This document shows, piece after piece, positions 1 to 52,170 of a stretch of 64,000 nucleotides of DNA (the stretch's first letter is position 1; each line of letters starts with the position of its first letter). The notes beneath the pieces are model-generated. The model did not search any database, was not told the DNA's origin, and worked only from the letters and a program-made list of their open reading frames with translations. The DNA is from Bolinopsis microptera. Taxonomy: Eukaryota > Ctenophora > Tentaculata > Lobata > Bolinopsidae. The translations under genes and the position numbers were made by a program. The stretch covers positions 7,044,902 to 7,108,901 of the forward strand of contig NC_087076.1 of the NCBI RefSeq assembly GCF_026151205.1, read 5' to 3'.

Positions 1-1929
1 GCGCTAATTCTTGCTAAAAGCATATGGTTCTTATTCTCAGCAAACAACAAAATGGCGAACCTTTTCTTTTTGCAGTACGGCCACGGTCCTTTCGGTCAGA
101 TTTCCTTGCAACATATTCGAAAAGCTCTCTTGTTATTTTCGCAACTCTTATGGGATCCAATACTATTTGCACCAGAATTTTATTATCAGACTTTAAGCTG
201 CAGGTTTCATGCTTATTTTTTAGCTACTAACTTTATTATCTACTTAAACCATGCTAAACTATAGTGAGGCCGGTGAGTACAAGTTCAGAGCCATAAGTTT
301 AAGTTTAAGATTTCATCCAGCATGTATAATTATTGTATATATACATACTGGATAAAATCTTAGATATACTACATCCGTAAAATAAGCTATTGTTTATAGC
401 TTGTACGTAAAATAAAAAGAATGCCTTCCTAGCAGTAACAGCAGTACAGAGGTCAAACTGAAGTTTAAGTTACATGTCTAATGGAAGAGGGCATTTCTCT
501 GCTATTTTTGTGATTTCAAAAATAAACGGCGCATTTGATTGCATTTGATTGAACTTAATTTCAATTAAAACATATGTACAGTCATTAACAGTCATATATG
601 AAGCTCAAATCGAATATGAAGCTATAAAATCAGACCCTTAATCGAATCGAATCGAGAGATGCTTATACAGTTTAAAATTTTGAAGTTAAAATGTCTATTT
701 TACTAGCAGTCAATATAATATTTGTTTCATACAACAAGACTTGCTGAATAGCAAGGTTGCGGCTGCTTTTTAATCATTCCATAGATGTAAGTTTTAATCA
801 ACGGTGAAAAATGTACAGCCTTTAAGTCCTCTTCATTTGTACCCCTCAAAACTGGTTAGCGTTTATGTAACATTTGTTTCTCGTAAACAATTTTATTACA
901 TCATCAGATAAGAAATATTTTTAAAACCATTACTCATAATATGTACTATGATTCGAATAAATTTATAACAAAAATACAGCAGATTTCCTTCTCAGTTAGA
1001 TATCAGCAATAAAGTTTAAGTTAAAATACGTTCCCTAATCCTTTCACAAGACCTTGCGAGTTATGATATTAAGAATAATTCAAGTTGATGCCGGACTTAT
1101 TAATATTCAAATAACTTATTAATATTAAAATAAAATGGGTAGGCATTTTTTGTCCTGTGAAATGTGACCTCGAAGGACGTATTTAAGATTTTTAATCCGT
1201 TGAGTATATTAAATTACGGTAGTTCGGGAGGTATCCACTTTAACTACATAAATTACCTCAGTATGTGCAAGCTTTTTAAATGTTAAGGAAAAGTGACCTT
1301 TATTCCCTTTATCAAGTGCAGTTATCCTGGATTATCATAACTGGCAACATGACGTACAATTATTATCCGTTTAATCGCTTATGTAATGGACCAAATCTAA
1401 TAAATCAAAAACGATGTTTAATATGTATAATCATGTAAGATGTATGATCCGTTGAAATGGAGTTGGTCCTCCCCAAATTGACGCCATGTCGTCTGCTTTT
1501 TTTATACTGTCGTGTGCTCACTCTTAAATGAGTTAGGCAAATACAGAATAAAGCGGCGAGACCGATTAAAACTTTGAACTAATTACAACACTACAAATTT
1601 ATTATATTTATTGAGAATTATGTAATGTAACGTGATGGAAATATTTTAAATGGGCATATCCTGTCCAAACCCAGGATGTACCTACTACATGAAGAATTCG
1701 TTTTAACTTTGTTTGAAAAGCATTAATATAATATAACGGCTCGTTGCCGATAAGCGCAGATAACTGATATATATACGTGATTGCAGTAAGATAAATTCGG
1801 ATTTCCGACAGATTTATTAAGTGTGGAAATGGCCGTTACATCTCAAAATGCGAATAAATATAAAACCTAACCTTACACGTCCTAGATACTGATTTTGAAG
1901 ATATTGATATGTATGGTTATCGTTTCGGT
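1..1929. other. Left flank without recognised gene
   Basis: AT-rich. Three overlapping small frames at 11-264 have no recognisable motif. Only family X copy 1 stands out. Confidence 0.6.
1575..1680 (+). repeat. Dispersed repeat family X, copy 1
   Basis: Begins GAACTAATTACAACACTACA and ends ATATCCTGTCCAAACCCAGG. Matches copies at 19801, 42692 and 57573. Confidence 0.65.
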
Positions 1930-2180
1930 TTAGAGCAATGAGCCAAAAAATTCCTTGTGAACAACTTCAGCATATGCAAAACTGTCTGTGCTGGCTGTAC
2001 TTTTTGTGGGAGAGCTGTCTAAGAGCTCTTGCAGTCTTGCAGTTCTTTCATTGTTTCTTCCTCGTCAATAAGATCAATGATATCTCGTTTGGGTTTTGAG
2101 TACGGTGTGGTACTTCTTTCTCCAGTTCTAACAAGTTGAGGTTGAAGTTGAAGTTGAAGTTGAAGTTGAACTTGTGCTTC
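1930..2180 (-). pseudogene. Decayed coding remnant of unknown family
   Basis: Minus-strand reading gives RTGERSTTPYSKPKRD and IIDLIDEEETMKELQ, then is interrupted by an 8-bp tandem duplication (near 2028-2043); in the next frame it goes on as ELLDSSPTKSTASTDSFAYA and VVHKEFFGSLL, stop at 1930. The amino-acid make-up is that of real protein, and the frameshift restores a continuous end. No ATG; the start runs into a GAAGTT hexamer repeat (2139-2175). Could be the 3' exon of a lost gene or of a transposon. Confidence 0.35.
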
Positions 2181-3669
2181 TTAATCTTCTTATCCTGATT
2201 GAATTGAAATAATCATCGTTAGTTTATGATATATAAGCCAATTCTTTCCAAGAACGAAATGCTTGTTAACATACTATTTTAATACTTTCAACACTACCAT
2301 ATAACAAATAGTTTGAGATCATGAATACGATCTTGCTACATTGAAACGTTGAGTAAATTCATTTCCTGATAAGAGCATTTTTCCTTGTCGCATCAAACGG
2401 GATCAATACAATTTTACACAAGAATACATTAACATACAGAGTTAAAGTGAGGTTGGGAAGGTAATAAATTTAAATTTCTCTGAAGGTTGGCGTCCACTTT
2501 AATTCAATGTTTTTAGAACTTACTAACCTTTATTACACAGCATATTTCCAAAACAATTAACTTCTAGGTAAATGCAACAAAACATTATGATCTGAGTATT
2601 AAATTACCTTTTCATCTTGAGCTTTGTCAGCTCAATCCGACCCTGGCATCTATTGACCTTCGTAAATCTCCATTTTCTCCAATAATAAATTGACATCAAG
2701 TCTTGAAAATTATTCGAGAAGAATCTCGAATAATTTAGTTGCAGCGTGCCACATGGCTATCTAAACTGCAAACCCTACCCATTGCTGAGCAAGGCCTTTA
2801 TCTTCTCCGACGAGCGGGATCATCAATCTGTATTAATCCCGATAACACTCGACCTCTGCCTGATCCAGAGGATGTCACCATTTTACCTTCACAGAGACAT
2901 CGAACGCTGTAAGAAAATGACGATCAGACCTCGTTATATAGAATCAGTACCTGAAAATATTTCATATGAGATTTAAACCGATTGCCTTCATTTTACGTTT
3001 GGTCAGAGTTATCCAAGAGAGGACAGTTGATATTAACATTGTCAAAAAATGATGTAAGGAAGTCAACCTTTCTTGTCCTTATTTTGAAGAACTATACCTC
3101 TATTAGATTTCAATATTCTTTTAGAAATAAGTGGTAGATTATTGTCCACTGTCCAGCACATCAAACCTCAAGTTTAACAATGCTACCTTAAAGTCACAAA
3201 AAAGTGACAGAATTACCATTTTGTGCCTCAACAATATAAATTTAATGCAGAAAACTGGTATGGGCTACTATATTTCTTGTATTAATCAATTCCAACAATA
3301 ATAAGGATATGGATGTGAACGAAAAATTATCAAACTTTCACAACAAATTATGTGGCGACATTAACAATGCATGCCCTATTTTGAAGATCACCATACCTCT
3401 ATTAGAATTCAATATAACTTTTTCATCATACAAATTTCGACAAACTGGTTATCTTCCAGCAAGGAGCAAACAGAGTTATAATATTTTTTGTGACAAAATT
3501 AACCTATTTTTACCATGTAATAAGATGTTTCAATTATGACACTGTAAACGTATAACCACCACATAATAATTTATGTGACTGGTGCGTGGTTGTATTAGTG
3601 TTAATTGATTAAGCATTAACAGGAGGACTGTAAACTAAATATTTATTTTCAAAATCTTTCTTTTTCTTT
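2181..3669. other. Intergenic stretch, nothing recognised
   Basis: Two frames of 76 codons (2746-2976, 3309-3539) show no conserved motif and no splice context; I do not call them genes. Confidence 0.55.
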
Positions 3670-4342
3670 TTAGTAAATTATATTAATATTATAAATCAAA
3701 ACCTTATGATATTGTTATTATCTTAACAGTTACTGTTGCAAATTAAGATTTTAAATTTACATTCCTCGTATTCCTTGTATTCCTTGTATTCCAGTACGTA
3801 ATATAGGGTGTTTAAGCTGGTATTTCAATATTTGCTCAATTTTGGTTTTAAAATCTTCAGACTTTATGCTGTTGCATTTAAGAAAATATATGAGGAATGT
3901 TTAGGGCACCCTGACAAGGAATTCTGAGTAGTGCAGTAGGATTACTTGATGATCTGGAAGTACTGGGAATTACGATAATATCATACAGTCGCACAAATAA
4001 GTTTACTTTGTCACAAAACTCTTGATGATATCTGTGAAAATTGAGCAAATATTGAGCAAATATTGAAATACCAGCTTAAACACCCTTTATTACGTACTGG
4101 AATACAAGGAATACAAGGAATACAAGGAATACAAGGAATACAAGGAATACAAGGAATACAAGGAATACAAGGAATACAAGGAATACAAGGAATACAATGA
4201 ATACAAGGAATACAAGGAATACAAGGAATACAAGGAATGCAAGGAATACAAATTTAAAATTGTAAGTTACAGCAGTAACTGTTAAGATAATAACAATATC
4301 ATAAGATTTTGATTTATAATACATTAATATTATTTACTAAAA
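3670..4342. mobile_element. Fold-back element with 9-bp repeat in its arms
   Basis: Arms 3670-3845 and 4028-4342 are reverse complements (for example TTATGATATTGTTATTATCT and GGTGTTTAAGCTGGTATTTC in the left arm). The arms contain TTGTATTCC repeats: about four in the left arm and about seventeen (as GGAATACAA) in the right. Centre of about 180 bp. No transposase. Confidence 0.75.
4099..4252. repeat. GGAATACAA 9-bp tandem repeat
   Basis: About 17 near-perfect units with single-base variants (AATGAATAC, GGAATGCAA). It produces a long Phe/Leu/Val open frame on the minus strand that is not a gene. Confidence 0.95.
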
Positions 4343-4539
4343 CATTATTTGCCTTACGGTATGATGAGTTATAGTTTTGTTCACTTTTACACATTTGCTC
4401 ACATCACTCACAGTCAGCCGCTCTGACATGGTTAACCACCTTCCTTGTGTTGTTGGTTAATCATATGAGCGGGATATAAATAGCTCATTTCATTTCATAT
4501 ATTGTCTTAAATACAACAGCAAAAAGTCTGAAGATTTTA

Positions 4540-5170
4540 CCATGTTCTACGACACTCAATGTGATGATCCGTAAAATAAGATATGGACTAATAACTCAAC
4601 AATCTAAAGCATGTTGACTTTAAAACCATGCTCTACCCCACTTAATGTGATGATTTTGAACAATTTCATGTCCAAGATGAACATTTAGTATGAAATGTGT
4701 CAATTGCTACTCGCAAGAGCGTAAGAAGTTTTTGGGGTATTATAACTCAATAACCTGATGTCTGAGGATTTTTAAATAACACTCTACCCACTCAATGTGA
4801 TAATTTAGAACACTTCAATGCCCAAGTTTAGCTCCTTACTCCTTACTCTAATCAGAAACTGAGTTATTTTGATTGTAAGTGCTGTTATTGTTACTCGCGA
4901 GAGCTCAAAAGGGTGTGGTCATATGACAGTAGTAACTCATTAACCTGAAGTCTGAGGAGTTAATTACGCTCTACTAAATATGATCATTTAATGCCCAAAT
5001 TTAGCTCTTTTATACTCCAATCAGAAGCCGAGTTAATTTGATAAAAACTCAACAGCCTGATGCCCAAAATTAGTTCCTTACTCCAAACAGAAACCGAGTT
5101 ATATCAACACTGAGTTGAGAATCTCAACTCATTGTTTTAAAAACACTGAGTGGAGATTCTCACTTCGTCA
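4540..5170. repeat. Diverged local repeats of about 110-150 bp
   Basis: The phrase ACTCAATGTGATRAT, then AATGCCCAAGTTTAGCTCCT and AACTCAAYAACCTGATGTCT recurs four to five times with many indels. An old tandem array; no coding potential. Confidence 0.65.
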
Positions 5171-6488
5171 ACAATATCATTAAAATAATGATTGTCCCAC
5201 TCATAAGAGCGAAGAAAGATTATCAAAACAACAAATACATTGGAAATAATGTACTTACTTGACAGAGTCAAAGGAAGCAGTTCTCCCGATTCATTTGCTC
5301 ATTCTGATGTGCCAAAAACATTCATTATGAAAAGTAACGAAGTGAAAATTAATTAAAGTGAGAATTATAAATAAATTAGAATTATAATTAAATTTACACA
5401 GCAATACAATAAGAATAAAAATAATTTAAAGAAGCTTCAAACTGCTGTGCAGGACATTCAAGTCAGTCAAAAACTGTTAGAAGAATACCTTTCGAGTATA
5501 GGCTGGACATAAAATCAAAACATATAATATGTCATAAGCTATAAGTTAATGAATATGGTACAGTGAGATATAACATTAAACTTTGGGTATATGAAGGTAA
5601 CCATTAAATTTAAAATGATACGAAAATTACATAGATACCCACTTGGCACTTTTATATTTGTTGTCAGAATTATGTACAAAGAAGTATATAACCATAGAGT
5701 GAAAAATGGCAACCGGTCAGACGTAAACGGATAAAGTAGAGAGACATATGTCATACAGTTCTATACTTCTTTAATTAAATTAAAATGAGGTAGGCAGTCA
5801 TAGACTTGCGGCTTAGTTTGGTCAGTAAAACACAGGGGACCCTGCTACTTAACAAAAACTCCGAAACACAGAGTAAAATCAAAGATCAAGTGAATAGCAA
5901 TACTGCTAGAACATGCTATGTGCTGTACTTACTTACTTTACTTGCTTTTGAACGAATTCTTTGCAAAAATGATATTTGTGCCCAGCTTTAATTTAACCAA
6001 GCAGCTGAACTTTAAGATAGGTCATAAGCTGAGCGATAGATTTGAAAACTTAAGTGATTTGTAATTGCCAATTTACATTAGCAAGGCCCTATCATGTAAT
6101 TACAGTGTATAATCAAGCACAGAAAATATTCCACTTTAAACAGTTTGATAACATAAAAAGAAACTTCAAGTAGATAATTGCAATAAAATAGTGGACAACT
6201 CTTGGTTTCAAGCGTTTCAAACAAAACGTTTATGAAATCAACCAGAAATTAACAGTGAAGAAGCGAATAATGTGCGCATAGCGCTCGATTTCTATCGTCG
6301 ATTCGATTTTTTTCATGCGTATGACGAGTGCGCGGCGTAAAAATCGCAATCTTGATGAACGCTGAGCTAACATTGCTACACGGTGGATAAAAATTATTTA
6401 CATCTTGACTAAAACATTGATATATAATTTTGTACAATCGGAGAAAAAAAATTCTGTGCTCGCGCTTGGCGCTTATTACACTAACTAC
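5171..6488. other. Intergenic stretch downstream of IQGAP
   Basis: AT-rich, with short frames lacking motifs; ends at the break of the segmental duplication. Confidence 0.6.
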
Positions 6489-6519
6489 TACCCTGATCAT
6501 GCTATTATGAATCATAATA

Positions 6520-6727
6520 CCACGTTAAATTTGTCGATATTGAAACCACTCAGTTTACCGGATACCTCGAACACACCCACTTGATCAGTTGATGAGAACT
6601 CTATCGTAACTGCTTTGAAGGAACTAGTTGGAACTTCCTCGATCTCCACTAGGACACCCTTCTCGTAAAGCTTGTGGGCACTGTATCGTGCAGTTTTCCG
6701 CCTGTCTCCCTTCTTGGACTTTTTCAT
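6520..6727 (-). pseudogene. Partial third copy of IQGAP exon 22 (unit A)
   Basis: Copy from MKKSKKGD to DKFNVV, cut just before the 28-bp donor repeat. No copy of the terminal exon lies downstream. It is flanked by a 22-bp direct repeat (6489-6510 and 6730-6751, TACCCTGATCATGCTATTAT at the start). Confidence 0.8.
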
Positions 6728-6795
6728 GCTACCCTGATCATGCTATTATGATGAGCCGAAATCATTGTTATGATATCCGGCCAAGCACCTCCTAA

Positions 6796-7072
6796 GGGGC
6801 CATCTACTTAGGACGTCCGCCAAAATCGCAGATTTTCAGACCACCCCCCTCCCCCTGTCCGAATTTTCAAAACCACCCCCTCCCCCGGACGTCCGGATTT
6901 CCAGCTACTTTTAAGAGTACAAATAAAACCAATTCAAATTCATTGTCAAAGAGTTGAAATAAATGAGACTTTTTCGTTAATTCTGCCAAAATTTCCGGAC
7001 GCCCCCTCCCTCTGTCCGAAATTCCAAAACCACCCCCTACCCATTTGCCGGACGTCCTAAGTAGATGGCCCC
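6796..7072. mobile_element. GGGGCC inverted-repeat element, copy 1
   Basis: 277 bp with ends GGGGCCATCTACTTAGGACG and its reverse complement, flanked by TAA on each side. Three-base TWA duplications and G-rich ends are usual for PIF/Harbinger-type elements; that assignment is inference. Carried within duplicated unit A. Confidence 0.8.
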
Positions 7073-7225
7073 TAAAATACTTACTATTATAGCCAGATAT
7101 TCGATCAATTCCTTAATTTTATCACAAACAGAGTGATATTGAGTGGAATTTGAATTAAAATATTGTCAAATTGTTATTATTCTAGAGGAAAAAAGAAAAT
7201 TGTGATTACGTAATCAACGACCAAA

Positions 7226-7246
7226 CCCCCCCCCCCCCCCCCCCCG
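7226..7246. repeat. Poly-C tract with nearby GATTACGTAATC motifs, unit A
   Basis: C21 is followed by GTAATCAACCG, a second C tract (7269-7282) and GGATTACGTAATATGTGAAC. The same block recurs at 9007-9126. TTACGTAATATGTGAACGA also appears at 34743-34763, so a short dispersed element is likely. Confidence 0.6.
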
Positions 7247-7929
7247 TAATCAACCGTAAGCATTTGGAACCCCCCCCCCCCTCGGCGGATTACGTAATAT
7301 GTGAACGACCCTTTGTTGAGATTGATTCTGTCAATCATAAATTTAGATACTTTTTGAACTATAAGTTAGAAAAACAGTATATTTCATGGTAGAAAGTTAG
7401 AATTCCATTCTCCAGAATCACATTTATACCAATTGCTAGGAAAGTACGGCTTTTCGCCCTTATTAACTGAGTAAAAAAACAAAACATGTCACAAAATAGA
7501 AACATCGCCTTCACAGATTGGTAATTCAATCTCATTGAAAGTTCTATTAAATTACTATTAAACTATTGCTATTAGATTGAATTATTATTAAGATCTAAAT
7601 CAAAGGAAACTAACATCATTCATTCTAACACCAGTTGTTGTTCCGTGACCGCATTGTCGATCAAAATGTTCAGACGTTGAATGTTAAATGAGAAATAAAA
7701 TTGATTAATCTGTGACGCTATGAAACTCGCACATTATCGCACGTTTGTCAACAAACTCTATGCACCATGACTGATAGGCGACGTCTCTTGCATGCAGCTC
7801 AACATATCAAAACTCAAACTCGGATTGGGTCATACTATTGATGCCTCTCATGATGTTAAAACCGAGTTAAAGTTTGTGTTAGACTAAAAATCAAGTAGAT
7901 TTGAGAGACTCGCGTCTGCTCACGTCTGC

Positions 7930-8049
7930 TCACGTAGGCTCATGGTAGACTCCGTAGAACTTCTTGTTGAGAAAGGATATGAGAAGCTTCACGTTGAATA
8001 CCACCCCGGAGGCCTCGAACTTTAACGTGGACACTCTTTCGTATTGAAG
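7930..8049 (-). pseudogene. Duplicate of IQGAP exon 23 (unit B), still open
   Basis: Copy of the terminal exon with acceptor CCTAG kept and a readable C-terminus of 39 residues, LQYERVSTLKFEASGVVF and LLISFLNKKFYGVYHEPT, then TGA. Six substitutions in the aligned part, all of them changing an amino acid, plus a new tail. This pattern suggests relaxed constraint, since the invariant NVNLLIFLLN is broken. Confidence 0.8.
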
Positions 8050-8279
8050 CTAGGAGAAATGTCACATTTAGAAGGAATAGATTTATAAAATGTATGCAAG
8101 TTTCGGGCGCCCAATTTTACTCAATTTGAGCTCCGCCCCAACAGATTTAAAAAATGAACAACAGCCGGAAGAGATTAGTCTGCAATTGTCATAACTCCAT
8201 CTATAATATCATAAAGTATATGGAACTTAAATTGATGGAAAACTCTGGTACCTGTAGCAAGTTTTCGAAAACCACGTAC

Positions 8280-8513
8280 CTGTAGCAAGTTTTCGAAGAC
8301 CACGTTAAATTTGTCGATATTGAAACCACTCAGTTTACCGGATACCTCGAACACACCCACTTGATCAGTTGATGAGAACTCTATCGTAACTGCTTTGAAG
8401 GAACTAGTTGGAACTTTCTCGATCTCCACTAGGACACCCTTCTCGTAAAGCTTGTGGGCACTGTATCGTGCAGTTTTCCGCCTGTCTCCCTTCTTGGACT
8501 TTTTCATGCTACC
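8280..8513 (-). pseudogene. Duplicate of IQGAP exon 22 (unit B), still open
   Basis: Near-identical copy of exon 22 from KSKKGD to ENLLQ. Upstream sequence is replaced, but CATGATCAG followed by GGTAGCATGAAA offers an acceptor that would give a 234-nt, phase 0-0 exon with four new residues. The donor CTACAG/GTACGT and the 28-bp duplication are kept. It could be an alternative exon or a dying copy; see the findings. Confidence 0.8.
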
Positions 8514-8575
8514 CTGATCATGCTATTACGATGAGCCGAAATCATTGTTATGATATCCGGCCAAGCACCTTCTAA

Positions 8576-8852
8576 GGGGCCATCTACTTAGGACGTCCGC
8601 CAAAATCGCAGATTTTCAGACCACCCCCCTCCCCCTGTCCGAATTTTCAAAACCCCCCTCCCCCGGACGTCCGGATTTCCAGCTACTTTTAAGAGTGCAA
8701 ATAAAACCAACTCAAATTCATTGTCAAAGAGTTGAAATAAATGAGACTTTTTCGTTAATTCTGCCAAAATTTCCGGACGCCCCCCTCCCTCTGTCCGAAA
8801 TTCCAAAACCACCCCCTACCCATTTGCCGGACGTCCTAAGTAGATGGCCCCT
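8576..8852. mobile_element. GGGGCC inverted-repeat element, copy 2
   Basis: Same insertion as copy 1, copied with the segmental duplication (same flanks), so not an independent transposition. Its open minus-strand frame (8588-8812) is not a gene. Confidence 0.8.
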
Positions 8853-9332
8853 AAAATACTTACTATTATAGCCAGATATTCGATCAATTCCTAAATTTTA
8901 TCACTAACAGAGTGATATTGAGTGGAATTTGAATTAAAATATTGTCAAATTGTTATTATTCTAGAGGTAAAAAAGAAAATTGTGATTACGTAATCAACGA
9001 CCAAACCCCCCCCCCCCCCCCCCCCGTATATATAGTAATCAACCGACCGAAGCATTTGGAACCCCCCCCCCTCGGCTGATTACGTAATATGTGAACGACC
9101 CCTTATTGAGATTGATTCTGTCAATCATAATTGTAGATACTTTTTGAACTATAAGTTAGAAAAACAATATATTTCATGGTAGAAAGTTAGAATTCCATTC
9201 TCCAGAATCACATTTATACCAATTGCTAGGAAAGTACGGCTTTTCGCCCTTATTAACTGAGTAAAAAAACAAAACATGTCACAAAATAGAAACATCACCT
9301 TCACAGATTGGTAATTCAATCTCATCGAAAGT

Positions 9333-9338
9333 TTTATT
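9333..9338 (-). terminator. Candidate poly(A) signal of IQGAP
   Basis: AATAAA on the minus strand, 410 bp after the exon 23 stop; it is the first canonical hexamer I found. In the duplicated unit the same site (about 7544) reads AATAGA, so the duplicate has lost it or this copy gained it. Confidence 0.45.
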
Positions 9339-9747
9339 AAATTACTATTAAACTATTGCTATTACAGTTTTACGTTCAACCATTCGCTGATAACAAAATT
9401 ATTATTAAGATCTAAATCAAAGGAAACTAACATCATTCATTCTAACACCAGTTGTTGTTCCGTGACCGCATTGTCGATCAAAATGTTCAGACGTTGAATG
9501 TTAAATGAGAAATAAAATTGATTAATCTGTGACGCTATGAAACTCGCACATTATCGCACGTTTGTCAACAAACTCTATGCACCATGACTGATAGCCGACG
9601 TCTCTTGCATGCAGCTCAACATATCAAAACTCAACTCGGATCGGGTCATACTATTGATGCCTCTCATGATGTTAAAACCGAGTTAAAGTTTGTGTTAGAC
9701 TAAAAATCAAGTAGATTTGAGAGACTCGCGTCTGCTCGTGTAGCGGG

Positions 9748-50250
<40,503 letters not shown>

Positions 50251-50253
50251 TTT

Positions 50254-50283
50254 TTATGAATAGGTACATTTCCTTTCAACCAT
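50254..50283 (-). promoter_or_regulatory. Short upstream ORF before the IQGAP start codon
   Basis: A possible acceptor (TTTTCAG ending at 50286) begins a 5'UTR stretch whose first ATG opens a 9-codon ORF ending TAA three bases before the main ATG. If this stretch is in the mRNA, the short ORF could reduce initiation. Whether the acceptor is used for cis- or trans-splicing cannot be seen. Confidence 0.3.
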
Positions 50284-50516
50284 GCCTGAAAACCATGCCA
50301 ATTGACAAAATTGTATCAAGAAATTAAAAGGTTTTTTAAGTTAATTTCAATTCGACTGATCATGAATTGACCAGCATATTTCATAAATATTCTTCATAAA
50401 TAAATACAGTCATGACTAACATACATCTGATTTCCCCAAATAACTATTGGGCAGTACCTGTGTACACACAGCCAGCCAGAAGTCCAGACCTTACACCATG
50501 TGAAGATGACAGTATC

Positions 50517-51662
50517 CAAATCAAATCAAATCAAATCAAAATATAATGACACAAACATCATCACACATCATCAAAAATATATCTACTAAAGTTTTAAAAA
50601 TATCTTAAATCTATTGGCCTAAACAACCAAGATAAAATGAATCTAATTTACATACTTTCCACTACTATATAAGTTAATAAAGCGTTTCTTAGCAACATGA
50701 GGATGACACACAAGATATTCATTGTGCTTCTCTTTATTAGTAGCATAATTTAATCCCTCAATCTTTCCTAATACTTCGTCCGAAACATACCAAAAATGAA
50801 TATCATTTACGGATCCGTTTAAAATAGTCTCTTTTTTGAAAGCCTCTAATCTTATTTTAAAACTTAACACAGTCCCACAATTCTTGACATCCGAGGGGAG
50901 TTTGTTCCAATATGGTCTCACCCTCTCCGGAAGAAAAGAACTGTGGACTTTCTTCATTTTACTTCTACTTTTACTGCATCTACTGTTTGATACCACATTA
51001 AGACCAGATCTGCTCATACTGAACAAACCAGCTCCGTAATTGGCCAAACCACTTATCATTTTAAAAGATTCAATGAGGTCCCCACGTATTCACCGCTCTG
51101 CCAGCGTTGTCAAATTGAGGATTTTCAGTCGACGACTGTATGGAAGAGTACCCACCTTGTCAATCAGACGGGTAAACCGCCTCTGGACGCTCTCCAGCTC
51201 CAAGATGATCCCCCAACTTCCATGAGCCGCAACTGGAGTCCACAATTGAACACAATACTCTAAATGGGGTCTTATTAAAGCTTTGTAAATGGATATCATC
51301 ACAGATTTTTCCCTGATAATCAGATTTCTAACAATCCAACATATCATTCTGTTGGCTTTAGATATTGAAGCCTTAATCTGTTCATTCCAAAGCAGAGAGT
51401 TATGGGTTATAACTCCCAAGTCTTTTTCCTGTACAGATTCTGCCAATGTAACTCCATTAAGAGAATAACTTGATCTTGGGTTATCGTTAACATCTAAATG
51501 CATTACTGAACACTTAGTAGGATTAAACTTTAAAAGCCATTTACTCTCCCACATCTCTAGTTCGTTCAGATCATTAGCTATAGTTTCATGCTCGGAGGCA
51601 TTAGCTATAAGCTTAAGATCATCAGCAAATATTTTAACTTTACTTTTAATAATCCAAGAAGC
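50517..51662 (-). mobile_element. 5'-truncated CR1/L2-like LINE with one nonsense codon
   Basis: Coding remains begin just before FADDLKLIANAS and run through KWLLKFNPTKCSVMHL, LGVITHNSLLWNEQI and RPHLEYCVQLW to a stop at 50643. One in-frame TGA (51090-51092) sits where CGA (Arg) is expected in the ERRIRGDLIE stretch, a CpG-decay type change. The 3' end is a TGATT pentamer repeat (50519-50541 on the plus strand as AATCA). It differs in family from the LINEs at 23.6 and 27.8 kb. Confidence 0.82.
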
Positions 51663-52073
51663 CTAACCACCGAAGGTATACATTAGGGTAGATGGTTGTC
51701 TGTCCTAATGTTTATCTTTAGTAATTGGGCTATTTGGGTACTTAGGCCAAAGATTTCACTCATTTAAAACTTCAACTTCTTGGTTGACACAGTTACATAA
51801 AAAACAATTAAGGTCTTCCAGTCAGAAGACCTTCAGAAACTGAGATTCAATGCCTGTGTGTGAACATCTGGGCACCCGAAACTATACCAGAAATAAGTAG
51901 TAGAGTGTTTCTCGGAACTTTAAACCTTTGGGAAAGTTTGTGCTCAGTCTCAGAAATGTTAGGGGTTTTTGGAGGCTGTGAGCATTAAATGTGCTAAACT
52001 TCCTGAATGATACCCCTTTTCTCACTTACTTAATACTTGCACACCTTGTGTACTATTCAAGAAGTGTTAAAAC

Positions 52074-52170
52074 CAAACCAAATCAATTAATCAAATCAAA
52101 TAACAATGACACAAACATCTTCACTCATCATAATAAATATTTCTACAAAAGTTTTTAATTAGAAGTGTTA
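52074..52170 (-). mobile_element. Solo 3' tail of the same LINE family
   Basis: CAAATCAAATAACAATGACA and ACAAACATCTTCACTCATCA, continuing to AAAGTTTTTAA, align with the 3' end at 50517-50610, including the TGATT repeat end. This shows a very short 5'-truncated insertion in the same direction. Confidence 0.6.

Noticed and set aside
4076-4324. 82-codon minus-strand frame rich in Phe, Leu and Val
   Set aside because: It is a translation of the GGAATACAA tandem repeat.
8588-8812. 74-codon minus-strand frame with RTEGGGRPE and RTGGGGWSE
   Set aside because: It translates the GGGGCC inverted-repeat element.
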